Assembly (NCBI RefSeq): GCF_001280565.1
Contig: NZ_LGRO01000001.1
Coordinates: forward strand, 186,001-250,000
DNA length: 64,000 nucleotides
DNA from: Sulfobacillus thermosulfidooxidans
Lineage (GTDB): Bacteria > Bacillota > Sulfobacillia > Sulfobacillales > Sulfobacillaceae
Direction: 5' to 3'
Part shown: in pieces, positions 36,912 to 46,381 of the stretch
Position numbering within the stretch: the stretch's first letter is position 1
Layout of the letters: each line of letters starts with the position of its first letter
Made by a program: the position numbers and the translations under genes
The notes under the pieces: generated by a model
Database searches by the model: none
What the model saw: the letters and a program-made list of their open reading frames with translations, nothing else
What the model was told of the DNA's origin: nothing

Positions 36912-36996
36912 TCCCCGTTAGCCAGGGATTCCGGTCTAATGCAACCTGTTACTCTACTTTGAGCACTATCCCTTCCATATAGCTATTGAGAGGCGA

Positions 36997-37749
36997 ATGT
37001 TGGCAATGGAAATACTTATTTTTTCTACGCAAGATGAGGCTAGTGAGTGGGCGGCATCCATGGTAGTGCCGCTCTTTTTGACACAAAGATTGGTGCGTCT
37101 CGGCCTTGCTACTGGGAACACGATGATTCCCGTGTATCACGCTGTGATTCAGCAACTTGGGGCCATTAAAGGCCCCATGACAAGACATGTGGAGACATTT
37201 AACTTGGATGAATATTGGCCGATTGCCCCGGAGCATCCTGGGAGTTTTTCCGCTTTTATGCATCAGTATTTGTTTTCGCAGATTACTCCCTATTTGCACC
37301 AGGTGCATTTTCTGCAAGGAAACACACGGGACCCGGACACAGAATGTCAACGCTTTGAGGCCCTGTTGAATGCGCAGCCTTTGGACTGTCAATTACTGGG
37401 TCTGGGTGTGAATGGGCACATCGGGTTTAATGAGCCGGGGACCTCCTTTGCGAGTCGGACACGCAAAGTGCGTCTGTCGCGTTCGACGATTCACCGCAAT
37501 AGCCGGCAATTCCCTGGGGTCGTCCCCTCCGAAGCGCTGACCATGGGTATCGCCAATATCATGGAGGCGAAACAGATCCTGCTCATGGCGTGGGGGCCCG
37601 AAAAGCGGGCCGTCTTGACCCGCGCTGTGCGGGGACCTGTTGGGGAAGACTGCCCTGCCAGTGTTTTGCAAACCCATCCGAACGTGATGGTGATTACCGA
37701 CGCGGAGGCAGGGAAACATCTGCTCACCGCAGACCCATTCACGGCCTGA
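36997..37749 (+). CDS. nagB: Glucosamine-6-phosphate deaminase
   Basis: 250 residues (ATG at 36997 or 37006). Active-site blocks are LATGNTMIPVYHAV (phosphate loop), ETFNLDEYWPI (Asp/Glu), LGLGVNGHIGFNEPG (catalytic His) and EALTMGIANIMEAKQILLMAWG. It converts glucosamine-6-phosphate to fructose-6-phosphate and ammonia. It is third after a permease and a ROK kinase. A GlcNAc-6-P deacetylase (NagA) is not evident in the window. Confidence 0.93.
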   Translation: MLAMEILIFSTQDEASEWAASMVVPLFLTQRLVRLGLATGNTMIPVYHAVIQQLGAIKGPMTRHVETFNLDEYWPIAPEHPGSFSAFMHQYLFSQITPYLHQVHFLQGNTRDPDTECQRFEALLNAQPLDCQLLGLGVNGHIGFNEPGTSFASRTRKVRLSRSTIHRNSRQFPGVVPSEALTMGIANIMEAKQILLMAWGPEKRAVLTRAVRGPVGEDCPASVLQTHPNVMVITDAEAGKHLLTADPFTA

Positions 37750-37803
37750 ATACGCAAGGGGCTTGCGCAAGGTTTGCCTCCCAGCCTCCCGATGTAGGGA
37801 CGA

Positions 37804-37983
37804 TTAACTTTGACCGCGATCGCGGTTCGGCCGTGAACACTGGTCACAGGGTGTAGCAGACGGGGCGGTCTTTCGCCATTGATGCCAGATTTTCCACCAC
37901 GTGAGCAGATCACCGCGACAGGCCGCCGCCACCAACTGCTCTAAGGGGCAACGGGGACAGCGTGTCACGTTAGGATGGGACAC
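37804..37983 (-). CDS. Small CxxC-CxxC (zinc-ribbon-like) protein, 59 aa
   Basis: The GTG start at 37983 follows GGGAGG at 8 bases. The product has CPRC near residue 9 and CDQC near residue 46, a probable treble-clef or zinc-ribbon pair, with an aromatic helix between (TWWKIWHQWRK). A similar WxxWxxxxxxGD logic is seen in the sigma-like proteins of this region, and the RGDLLTWWKIW segment could be a relic or partner of such a factor. Small size and GTG start make it easy to miss. Function unknown. Confidence 0.5.
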   Translation of the reverse strand: MSHPNVTRCPRCPLEQLVAAACRGDLLTWWKIWHQWRKTAPSATPCDQCSRPNRDRGQS

Positions 37984-38049
37984 CTTGTGTGCCTCCCTTG
38001 GCTGTTTTAACTAGGGTATGGTGACGGCATTCCCAAAGTGTCTGGAAAG

Positions 38050-38775
38050 TTATGGGAACACGCTAGCGGACGGAACTGCCGTGGAACGGTGTTGAGCTGG
38101 CGCTTCGTCCTGTAACAGTTGGGGAACCGTGAGAAAGCGGTATCCGTCGCGCCTGAGATCCGGAATAATCTGGGTCACGGTATCCACCGTGGCTTGGGAA
38201 CCGTTCGGCCCATCGTGAAAGATGATTATGGCACCGGGATGAATCTGGGTTGCGATCCGATGAACCATTTGGGATGCGCTATACCGGTGTTGCCAATCGC
38301 GGGGATCGATGCTCCAGCCAATGACGCGATAACCCATTTGCCCCAACACCTGCAACGCGACAGGATTTGCTGCCCCGCCCGGCAGGCGGTACAACGTGGG
38401 ATGAGGGACGCCCAAGGATTCCAGGATGTGTGCGTTATACTCGACTTCTTGACGAACCTCTGCCGCCGTCCGATGACGGAGAATGAGGTGCTGGTGTCCA
38501 TGGCTTTCCACGTCCATCCCCGCTCGCTGTTCGTCGCGCACTAAGGTAGGATGACGCAACGCATGAGAGCCAATGATAAAGAACGTCGCGTGCACGTGAT
38601 CTTTGTGCAACACGGCTAAGACTTTGGGGGTCCAACGGGGATTCGGACCATCATCAAAGGTGAGCGCGACCACCTTATGAGGCGTCATCGCCTGACGGAT
38701 AATGGGCGCAGCGGTCGCGGGAGCGGGATGGGGCCTAGCGGCGATCTCGTCCGCCGCCCCGAATCCGATTATCAT
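38050..38775 (-). CDS. Polysaccharide deacetylase (CE4, NodB homology)
   Basis: The ATG at 38775 fits AAGGAGG better than the ATG at 38805, whose codons overlap that site. About 240 residues. Motifs in order are ALTFDDGPNP (catalytic base and metal Asp), ESHGHQHLI (two metal His), LYRLPGGA, GWSIDPRDW and IIIFHDGP. It removes N-acetyl groups from peptidoglycan or chitin-type polymers. The short N-terminus is not a clear signal peptide. It points away from NagB and seems monocistronic. Confidence 0.88.
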   Translation of the reverse strand: MIIGFGAADEIAARPHPAPATAAPIIRQAMTPHKVVALTFDDGPNPRWTPKVLAVLHKDHVHATFFIIGSHALRHPTLVRDEQRAGMDVESHGHQHLILRHRTAAEVRQEVEYNAHILESLGVPHPTLYRLPGGAANPVALQVLGQMGYRVIGWSIDPRDWQHRYSASQMVHRIATQIHPGAIIIFHDGPNGSQATVDTVTQIIPDLRRDGYRFLTVPQLLQDEAPAQHRSTAVPSASVFP

Positions 38776-38805
38776 AGCAAGGGGTCCTCCTTTTTTTCCT
38801 AGCAT

Positions 38806-39195
38806 GCGGATTGACAGACCGGATTATGCATTCCGATTCCCGAGGTATAGGCCCGGACGTTGGTGAAGGTATGGGTTGTGTTCGACATCGTAGGATCGCA
38901 TTTGGTGTCTACGGTAATCATAGGCATGCGAACCGTAAGAAGTGTGTATAGTGAGATCCACGACATGGAGTAACAAATTCGTAGGGGATGCCGCACGACA
39001 TGATATCCCGTTGGCGCACCGTCACGGGGTTAGTTACCGACTACCCATGCGTGATGAGAGACCGAGCAATCCATCACGAGCCCAAGGGGGACACGATGAC
39101 GCACGATAGGTAGAATAGACTGTAAAGGCGTTTAAGGTGTGCTCTAATCGCCGGGGCGGGAACGATATCGTGCGGTGAATCGGGTGTCGGACGCT
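38806..39195. other. Non-coding region before IS256 copy C
   Basis: Presumably it contains the deacetylase promoter. No confident gene: two short minus frames (38799-38996, 39034-39216) lack ribosome-binding sites. Confidence 0.4.
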
Positions 39196-39203
39196 CATTG
39201 AGA
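39196..39203. repeat. Target-site duplication of IS256 copy C (left; right copy 40618-40625)
   Basis: CATTGAGA occurs directly before the element and directly after it. The 8-bp length matches copy B. Confidence 0.93.
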
Positions 39204-40617
39204 GAGAATGCCCCATTTTTCGTGGAAATTGAAACTAGCGATCCTGATGGCTCTCTGGTTGAATAGAGAGTGCTTAACCCATTTTGAGGAGGAATCGCTA
39301 GTGACTACCAGTATAAAGAAAAAACCGCTGCCCGAACAGCCTGTGACGGTGCCGTGGGTGGACATTCTCCAGGATGCGGAAGACGGCTTATTGGCGCTCT
39401 CGATCCGGGTCGGATTACAGGTGTTGCAACAGATGATGGCGGCGGAGGTGGAGCAGTTGGCCGGTCCCAAAGGACGTCATGATCCGCAACGCCAAGCGGT
39501 CCGACATGGGACTGATGTCGGCAGCGTCTTTGTGGGGGATCGCAAAATCTCCGTCCCGCACCCGCGGGTGCGGGCGGCTGATGGTTCGGAGGAAATTCCG
39601 TTAGACACCTATCATCAGTTTCAGGACCCTACGCTCGCGACCCAAGCGGTGCTCGAACGGATGCTGTATGGCTTAGCGAGTCGTCAACAAAGCCATGCCG
39701 ATGCAGCCTTTGAGGCCGCGGTCCCGCAGTCTGGCCCGAGCAAAAGCACCGTCAGTCGCCGTTTTATCCAGGCCACGCAGCAAGCCCTGGACCGCTTCTT
39801 GCAACGCCGATTGGACGATCGGACCTGGGTTGTGGTGATGATCGATGGGTTGCGCGTCGCCGACCATCTGGTGGTTGGCGCCTTAGGCATTGATGCCGAC
39901 GGTCACAAACGCGTGTTGGGATGAGTCGAAGGGGCTACAGAAAACCACACGGTGGTGACAGCATTATTACAGGATCTCATCACCCGCGGCCTGACGGCCG
40001 CGCACGGTTTACTCGTGGTCATCGATGGCGCCAAGGCCTTAGCCAAAGCGGTGCGCGAGGTCTGGGGGGATCAAGTCCTCATTCAACGCTGCCAAATCCA
40101 CAAGCAACGGAATGTGCTCGACCACCTGCCGAAATCGGCGGAAAATCGCGTCCGCCAGCGCTTACGGAAAGCCTATCAAGAACCGGATGCGGATCAAGCC
40201 GCGCAGGCATTGGAAGCGCTCGCGAAAGAGCTCGAAAAGGATCATCCCGGCGCCGCCGGGAGCCTCCGGGAAGGGCTCGCCGAGACCTTAACCGTGCATC
40301 GTTTGGGTCTCCCGGGCCTCTTGCGCCAAACGTTGGCGAACACCAATGCCATGGAATCCATCAACAGTCAATTGCGGACCCATGCGCAAAATGTCAAACA
40401 TTGGACCAATGGGCAACAAGTCCTCCGGTGGATGGCGTCGGCAAGTTTTTTCATTGAAGAGACCTTGACGCGGATCCCCGGCTATCGCGAGATCCCCTTG
40501 TTGCAAACGGCCTTAAAAGCCGCGTGTCCAAAAACACCGGAACAAAAAACCGAGCAAATCGGTTAAATCACGCGAAAGGATGCGCTAGCGAAATTCCACG
40601 AAGCGTGGGACAACCTC
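39204..40617 (+). mobile_element. IS256-family element, copy C (1414 bp), complete ends
   Basis: It starts GAGAATGCCCC and ends GGGACAACCTC, the same terminal inverted repeats as copy B in opposite orientation, flanked by CATTGAGA duplications. The transposase gene carries a nonsense codon. Many silent differences from copy B show that the two are not a very recent pair. Confidence 0.93.
39301..40566 (+). pseudogene. IS256 transposase with an in-frame TGA
   Basis: A GTG start at 39301 after GAGGAATC parallels copy B. The frame is collinear with the intact 421-residue protein, but TGA at 39922-39924 replaces the Leu codon in HKRVLGLVEGAT. Beyond it the frame stays open to 40566 with QRCQIHKQRN and NTNAMESIN conserved. 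The C-terminal end differs slightly from copy B (EQKTEQIG). Confidence 0.9.
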
Positions 40618-40756
40618 CATTGAGAAGATGTGGCGGTGTTACTGTTGCGTCTCCGGGTAGATTTGACGGCTGTCCGGGGCGCGGGCTCTCGTTTGGTAAT
40701 ACGCGGCGTGGGAAGATGGCCGCGTTTTTGGTCCACGAAAAGAAATGAGGAAAACT

Positions 40757-40948
40757 ATGACGAATCATGTGTTCCTGGGACTTCCAGATATGGTGCAGTC
40801 GTCCAATCTCCGATCCAGACGCTCTCATCTGGATGACGATCCGTGGTTGGACTGGGTGATGCGTGTCCAATCGGGGGACCAGACGGCACCGTACAGGACG
40901 CGCTTCAGACAATTGAAAATTGCCATTGTCCTCACCCTTCTCGGATAG
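40757..40948 (+). pseudogene. Truncated sigma-like N-terminal fragment
   Basis: The ATG at 40757 follows GAGGAAAACT. The ORF contains DDDPWLDWVMRVQSGDQTA, which resembles the start of the sigma factors at 18333 and 60623 (ATWHQWIARAQAGDEAV): the same W..W..R.Q.GD spacing. It ends after 63 codons just before an IS21-type remnant. It may be the broken start of a further sigma paralogue. Identification rests on that short motif. Confidence 0.35.
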
Positions 40949-40996
40949 TCATGAGGGGCGATTGGCCCCGACCGAGAGGAGGATGTTGAGGAAGCA

Positions 40997-41230
40997 ATGT
41001 TGGCCCTGTCGATGATTCAACAAATGAAGGTCTTGCAGGCGCAGGGATATACGGTATCGGATATCGCCGACTCCCTCGGATGTGATCGCAAGACGGTGCG
41101 GACATACCTACAGCGACGGATTTTTCCCCGGCTCCCCCTGTGAAACGCACACGAGCCGCGAAAATCGCCTGTTATCAAGCCACGATTGATGCGTGGCTCG
41201 CGGTCACCATTGACCGACAACCAAAAGAGG
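40997..41230 (+). pseudogene. IS21-family IstA transposase, N-terminal remnant
   Basis: The frame from 40997 gives MIQQMKVLQAQGYTVSDIAD then LGCDRKTVRTYLQRR, the IstA N-terminal helix-turn-helix. It stops at 41141, but the +1 frame continues with KRTRAAKIACYQATIDAWL, the next conserved IstA segment, so there is one frameshift. Homology ends near the dispersed repeat at 41201. Confidence 0.65.
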
Positions 41231-41297
41231 GACTCTCGTTCCCTCGTTTTTTATTTCCTCCGATATGAGGAACAACTGGAAAAATTAGTAGAATTTA
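41201..41297. repeat. Dispersed repeat, copy 2 (with 5593-5687)
   Basis: It matches the earlier copy over ~95 bases and overlaps the end of the IstA remnant. In this copy a frame encoding FYFLRYEEQLEKLVEF continues to 41392 without a recognisable family. Confidence 0.65.
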
Positions 41298-41630
41298 CAC
41301 GAAGAAAGATACCATTATACCATCAATGCTTTTCTCGATTAGAAGAAAATGTTAAAAATATTTTCGGTTTTTCTCCTCTAAAAAACGTATGAAGAAACCT
41401 TGAGAAGTGGATGACAGTAGTTATAACGATCACAAGGCTATGCTCTTGATAAACAATCCAAATAACCGACTCCGCTAGCAATAAAAATAAAATAAACCTT
41501 GGAAAACAATAAAGAGTAGGCAATGTCGTTTGGTATCGTTTAGGCCTGAAATGACGTCTAAGATGGGAACTGCTACAAGTGAAATAATGTGAGTGCCATG
41601 TTCATAAATTATTGTAACAAGCGCCAAAAG
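41298..41630. other. AT-rich non-coding stretch
   Basis: Apart from the tail of a 68-codon frame of unknown origin ending at 41392, nothing is supported. Base composition is clearly more AT-rich than the flanking operons. Confidence 0.4.
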
Positions 41631-41955
41631 GCCGTAGTCTTGTAGGGAACCACTGCCGCACTTTTCCGTGTTCGGGGCACCTTTTCCAGGAATTTTTTGT
41701 GTGCCGCGCGATCATGCATGGCGGCTCAGTGTTACGATGGAAAACGAAGTTCTTACTCATACTGTTCATGGCGACAGTTAAAAAATTCCCAAATTTAGAG
41801 TGTTTTTGGAAAACAGGCAGGAATATTCAAGGGGTGTCGAATTCGCTTTTAGTTAATCAAGTAAATTAAAGGAGGCAATGCGATGGGTAAGGCACGAGTC
41901 ATAGGAACATTCGCATTGGCGATGATGTTATCGACATGTGGCACTCCTCCGACGT
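41631..41955 (+). repeat. Promoter/leader direct repeat, copy 1 (with 43032-43357)
   Basis: About 325 bases recur 1401 bases downstream with ~90% identity by eye. The repeat covers the last codon of a gene (CCGTAG), an intergenic region with the conserved TTAAAAAATTCCCAAATTTAG stretch, the AAAGGAGG site, and the first ~25 codons encoding the lipoprotein signal MGKARVIGT. It gives two adjacent genes the same promoter and signal peptide. Confidence 0.92.
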
Positions 41956-43037
41956 CTTCAAGCGTAATAAAAACAACCGAAAGGACATATGCGCAAAAAC
42001 AAATAATAGCACCGATGAGGTCTCGGGCTATTGAGGGCACGCTTAGATCCTATTCGCTCCCGAATAATTTACAAGGCATACAGACCGATGCCCCAGCACG
42101 AGCACTGCCCGATCGATTAATCAGACATTTCAAGCCCATGCCAGCTATGCGACTGGCAGAAGTTTCCCGAGGGAAAGGCGCGTTCGTATTTTATAGTTTT
42201 GCGCCAACTTCCCCGATTTATTGGGCTAAAATGTCCCCGCAAGTGATAGTAAACAGGGCACAAACGGCTGGATTGAAGTACCTTGAAATTCGACTGGGGT
42301 ATTCAAATTGGTTGCAAATTGCGCAAGGTTCCCAACAAGAATGGTTTAATCATTTGCTGAACTCAGCCCATCGCCACGGGATTCGCGTTATCGGGTGGAT
42401 AATCCCGTATGTCAACAACCAGTCAGCACAGACGATCCAAACATCACTAGCGGGGGACTGGCAGGTCGCTTATTACCTGGTGCACTACAAGACTTCGAAA
42501 GGAGGACAATTATCTGGGTTAGCCATGGATTTAGAGTTAGGTCCGTTATACTTCGATGGAAACACGACGGCGTTAGGAGAGTATGTAAAGGGAGTGCGCG
42601 CCATGGTTGGTCCTGGCTATCCTCTCATCGCTATTGTACCCGACCCTGCTCGTACCGGACCAACCTCTGTGATTGGCCAGAGCCATTATTATCCTTACAA
42701 TGTCGTGGCTCATTTTTCAAACGTACTCCAACCGATGGCGTATTGGCACGAGTACTATGTTCATGATGATTTTGATTACACTAACTCATATGTGCGTAAC
42801 TTTATTTCACAAGCAATTCTGACAACTCGACAACAAGCGCGTGTTAGCTCCATCGCCATAAACTTAGCGTTACAATTTTACGGCAACTCAACCGTGGGCT
42901 ATCCATCGGTTCAGGAAGAAAATAATGCTCTAGTAAGTGCCAATACGGATGGCGCAATCGGTGTTGCCGCGTTCCAATGGCATACGCTAACTGCTGCATA
43001 TTGGGATGTTTTGTCGCAGTTCCGTTGGAAGCCGTAG
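41883..43037 (+). CDS. Lipoprotein with a TIM-barrel glycosidase-like domain
   Basis: The ATG follows AAAGGAGG at 7 bases. The signal peptide ends in lipobox LSTCG. The 384-residue protein then has alternating strand/helix segments of a (beta/alpha)8 type: VNRAQTAGLKYLEIRLGY, HGIRVIGWIIPYVNN, LSGLAMDLELGPLYF (acidic residues at a strand end), VLQPMAYWHEYY and AIGVAAFQWHTL. This resembles GH18/GH25-like barrels, but I cannot name the family. It lies just upstream of the sugar ABC operon and shares its leader, so it may release the imported sugars outside the membrane. Confidence 0.6.
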   Translation: MGKARVIGTFALAMMLSTCGTPPTSSSVIKTTERTYAQKQIIAPMRSRAIEGTLRSYSLPNNLQGIQTDAPARALPDRLIRHFKPMPAMRLAEVSRGKGAFVFYSFAPTSPIYWAKMSPQVIVNRAQTAGLKYLEIRLGYSNWLQIAQGSQQEWFNHLLNSAHRHGIRVIGWIIPYVNNQSAQTIQTSLAGDWQVAYYLVHYKTSKGGQLSGLAMDLELGPLYFDGNTTALGEYVKGVRAMVGPGYPLIAIVPDPARTGPTSVIGQSHYYPYNVVAHFSNVLQPMAYWHEYYVHDDFDYTNSYVRNFISQAILTTRQQARVSSIAINLALQFYGNSTVGYPSVQEENNALVSANTDGAIGVAAFQWHTLTAAYWDVLSQFRWKP

Positions 43038-43357
43038 TCCTGTAGGGGACCACTCCCGCACTTTTCCGTGCTCGGGACGCCTTTCCAGGGATTTTTGTGT
43101 GCCGCGCACGATCATGCATGGCGGCTCAGTGTTACGATGGAAAACGAAGTTCTTACTCATACTGTTCATGGCGACAGTTAAAAAATTCCCAAATTTAGAG
43201 TGTTTTTGGAAAACAGGCAGGAATTTGTTCAAGCGGTGGCGAATTCGCTTTTAGTTAATCAATTAAATTAAAGGAGGCAATGCGATGGGTAAGGCACGGG
43301 TCATAGGAACATGCGCATTGGCGGGAATGTTAGCGGCATGTGGCACTTCTCCGCCCT
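43032..43357 (+). repeat. Promoter/leader direct repeat, copy 2
   Basis: Second copy of the 41631-41955 repeat. It starts in the final codons of the barrel lipoprotein and ends after the signal-peptide codons of the ABC binding protein. Confidence 0.92.
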
Positions 43358-44613
43358 CGTCAACCGCCACGGGCACCTTTCACGGTACGATTACACTGTG
43401 GGCGTTTCCGGGCACACCAACGCCGCACCATCCCAATGGCTTCGGATGGTATAAAGCGATGATTGCTGCATTTGAAAAAATGCACCCCGGTGTGAAAATT
43501 CAACTGACTGAAATCCCGTGGTCCGAAGGAACTGTGAAATTGGAAACTGCGGTCGCTGCCGGGGACTACCCGGATGTTGCCCCAGGTGGCGGGACATTGC
43601 CCCAGTTTATTCAAGATGGGGTGATTGAACCCATTAACCCTTATTTAGGACATTATGCGAGTCAACTGTATCCTCGCGTCGTCAAGGCCGCCACATTTCA
43701 TGGCAAGATGTATTATTGGCCATCGGTGCAAACAGCAACGGTGTTGTACTTAAACAAAACCTACTTTGCCGAACGGCATGTGCCATTACCGCGTAACGGA
43801 ATGTGGACATGGAATGAGTTTGTTCACGATTTGCAACGGTTGACCTTCGTGCAAAAAAATGGCCAAAAAGTGTACGGATTCGGTGTCAATTTACAGCCGG
43901 GTAATTCGTTGTCATACGGCATTCTCTTATCGGATGGTGCCCACCTATTGAATTCATCGTTAACGCAATACACGTTTGACGGGCCTCAAGCCGTAAGTGG
44001 AGTCGAAAAATTGACGTCGCTGGTTCAAAAATATCATGTAGCCCCGAAATCCATTGCGTCGGATTCCGCCAAAACTGTGTGGGAGAATTTTTTGCAGGGT
44101 AAATACGCTGTCACAGCCTATTATGCAGACTTTTTAAACAAGAAGAGCATTGCGGCGAAATCAGCGCAGATTCCCTTTCCGTATGCGGTGGCCAATTATC
44201 CCATTGGTGCACTAGGACATCCTATTACCATTGGCGATATTGCTGGATACACCGTGTATAAACAGAGCAACCCGAGTCAGTTGCGGATGTCGATGTTATT
44301 TGCTAAATTTCTCTCCGACCCCGCAGAGTGGCCGGCCGCGATTCAACGGAAATACATGAGTATCGGGGGCGGGGCTTACCCGGTAGGCCCCCAGGATGCC
44401 GCGATACAAGCCCAATATTTTCGCAACGCGGACTATGACGAAGTGCTTCATAACAACTTGCGCTTTTTCCAGTTAAATCCACCATTAACCCCTGCATGGC
44501 CTAAACTGCAAAAGGCCTTGGATGCTCAACTGCAGTTGATCGTTCTCGGACAGGAATCTCCCCAACAAGGGCTCAGCCAAGTTAAACGGCAAATGGCAGG
44601 GATCATTAAATGA
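43285..44613 (+). CDS. ABC sugar transporter, substrate-binding lipoprotein
   Basis: 442 residues: signal peptide with lipobox LAACG, then a family-1 solute-binding protein (GTITLWAFPGTPTPHH, MIAAFEKMHPGVKIQLTEIPW, AAGDYPDVAPGGGTLPQFI). These features match MalE/UgpB-like carbohydrate binders. Two permease genes follow at once. No ATPase gene lies in the operon, so a shared MsiK-like ATPase is likely. The ligand is probably a cell-wall disaccharide, judging from the downstream hydrolases. Confidence 0.92.
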   Translation: MGKARVIGTCALAGMLAACGTSPPSSTATGTFHGTITLWAFPGTPTPHHPNGFGWYKAMIAAFEKMHPGVKIQLTEIPWSEGTVKLETAVAAGDYPDVAPGGGTLPQFIQDGVIEPINPYLGHYASQLYPRVVKAATFHGKMYYWPSVQTATVLYLNKTYFAERHVPLPRNGMWTWNEFVHDLQRLTFVQKNGQKVYGFGVNLQPGNSLSYGILLSDGAHLLNSSLTQYTFDGPQAVSGVEKLTSLVQKYHVAPKSIASDSAKTVWENFLQGKYAVTAYYADFLNKKSIAAKSAQIPFPYAVANYPIGALGHPITIGDIAGYTVYKQSNPSQLRMSMLFAKFLSDPAEWPAAIQRKYMSIGGGAYPVGPQDAAIQAQYFRNADYDEVLHNNLRFFQLNPPLTPAWPKLQKALDAQLQLIVLGQESPQQGLSQVKRQMAGIIK

Positions 44614-45470
44614 ACACCGCGCGGTTTTGGTATCAGCTACTGCTTCCGAAAATGACGTTATTTGGTCTCTTCATTGTGCTGCCCACCATGTTGGCCCTCT
44701 TTATTGCGATGAGTCATGTGACACCCGGTCATTTGACATGGGTAGGCCTAAAAAATTTTTCGGACGTTGTGCGTGATCGCACCTTTTGGACATCGGTGCG
44801 GAACACCCTGATTTATACGGTAGTGACGACGCCAGTGGTTATCGGCACCGCGTTCATCCTATCCAACTTGCTGATGACCTTGCCTGACTTCTGGCGATCG
44901 GTGTTCCGGGCCGTGTTTTATCTTCCGTCCGTTACTGCGGTTGTCGTGATGGCGCTGGTCTGGGCGTGGATTTACGATGATTCCAGTGGGTTACTGAACG
45001 GCCTTCTTCGCGCAGTGCATCTTCACGGTATTGGATGGCTCGTAAATCCACACTTGGCATTATGGAGCATCATGTTGATGACGATTTTGACGCCTCCCGG
45101 GATGGGGATCGTGTTGTACATGTCTCAGTTAGGATCAATTCCTGCAGGCTATTATGAAGCCGCTGAACTTGATGGAGCCGGTACATGGGCTAAGTTTCGC
45201 TATATTACCTGGCCCATGGTGATGCCCACCACGCTATACCTCGCCGTCATGCATACCATTGCAGCGTTTCAAATTTTCACCGCCATCTACGTAATGACGG
45301 GCGGTGGCCCTGGCAACGCGACGTTGACGATTGTCGGAGAAATTTATGACAAGGGATTTCAGTATTTCGAACTGGGCCACGCGGGCGCGGAGGCAATATT
45401 ACTGGGCCTGGTGATTGCGATATTTAGCTATGTGCAATTTAAGGTGTTGGGACGCCATGTTGAATACTAG
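44610..45470 (+). CDS. ABC sugar transporter permease (MalF type)
   Basis: 286 residues with six helices. The start overlaps the binding-protein stop (ATGA). The EAA loop that contacts the ATPase is clear: YYEAAELDGAGTWAKFRYITWPMVMP. The hydrophobic N-terminus LLPKMTLFGLFIVLPTMLALF and the ending QFKVLGRHVEY are typical. Confidence 0.93.
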   Translation: MNTARFWYQLLLPKMTLFGLFIVLPTMLALFIAMSHVTPGHLTWVGLKNFSDVVRDRTFWTSVRNTLIYTVVTTPVVIGTAFILSNLLMTLPDFWRSVFRAVFYLPSVTAVVVMALVWAWIYDDSSGLLNGLLRAVHLHGIGWLVNPHLALWSIMLMTILTPPGMGIVLYMSQLGSIPAGYYEAAELDGAGTWAKFRYITWPMVMPTTLYLAVMHTIAAFQIFTAIYVMTGGGPGNATLTIVGEIYDKGFQYFELGHAGAEAILLGLVIAIFSYVQFKVLGRHVEY

Positions 45471-46353
45471 ACCACAGAGACAACCCCGGCCAGAAAATCG
45501 GCTTCCTGTGCGGACCCTGCCACCTTCAAGACGGCCGCGAATTACGGTCCGGGCTGTCGTGTTCGGAATTGTGAGTGTTTGGGCCCTCTTAGGATTGTTT
45601 CCCTTATATTGGTTGTTCGATACCGCTTTGTCTTCCCCGCAGGCGTTTGTGAGCATTCCGCCCCGGATAGTGCCATTTCCATGGACGTGGCAGAATTTTG
45701 TGTATCTTTTTCACTCCGCGCCTATTTGGCGCTGGTTTGGCAATAGCTTATTCGTGTCAACAGTGGTGACCCTAGGCAATTTGGTCTTCGATGCGATGGC
45801 AGCCTATGCGTTTTCCAAAGGCCGCTTCCGTGGGCGTGATACCCTATTTTGGGTGGTGTTGAGCACCATGATGATTCCCGCCGAAGCCACCTTGGTTCCC
45901 CAATTTTTTGTGATGAGTCGACTGCACCTGTTGAATACGTACTGGGCCCTCATTTTACCGGCTCTGGGTCGGGTGTGGGGCGTGTTTCTCTTGCGGCAAT
46001 ACATGCAGACGCTGTCCACTGAGTTTTTTGATGCGGCCCGAGTGGATGGAGCTGGCGAGTGGACGGTGTTTTGGAAACTCGTTGTCCCCTTAAGCACGCC
46101 GGCCTTAGGCGCATTGGGTCTCCTCACATTTGTGGCCAATTGGAATGATTTTATCTGGCCTCTGATTGCTTTGAATTCCACGCAACTGTTTACTTTGCCG
46201 GTTGGATTATCCACCTTACAGCAACAATATTACACCAACTATGGCTATGTTTTAGCCGGTGGGGTCATTACAGCCATTCCGACGATCCTGATCTTTTTAT
46301 TGGGACAACGGTTCTTCGTGCGGGGATTAACCACCGGCGGCATTAAAAATTGA
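45457..46353 (+). CDS. ABC sugar transporter permease (MalG type)
   Basis: I take the ATG at 45457 (MLNTRPQRQ), overlapping the previous stop by 14 bases. About 298 residues. The EAA loop is FFDAARVDGAGEWTVFWKLVVP, and the GLFPLYWLFDTALSSPQAF start and the Gly-rich end RGLTTGGIKN match MalG-like subunits. It forms the channel with the preceding permease. Confidence 0.93.
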   Translation: MLNTRPQRQPRPENRLPVRTLPPSRRPRITVRAVVFGIVSVWALLGLFPLYWLFDTALSSPQAFVSIPPRIVPFPWTWQNFVYLFHSAPIWRWFGNSLFVSTVVTLGNLVFDAMAAYAFSKGRFRGRDTLFWVVLSTMMIPAEATLVPQFFVMSRLHLLNTYWALILPALGRVWGVFLLRQYMQTLSTEFFDAARVDGAGEWTVFWKLVVPLSTPALGALGLLTFVANWNDFIWPLIALNSTQLFTLPVGLSTLQQQYYTNYGYVLAGGVITAIPTILIFLLGQRFFVRGLTTGGIKN

Positions 46354-46381
46354 TGGCGGCATCAATAGGAGGGGTTTTATC

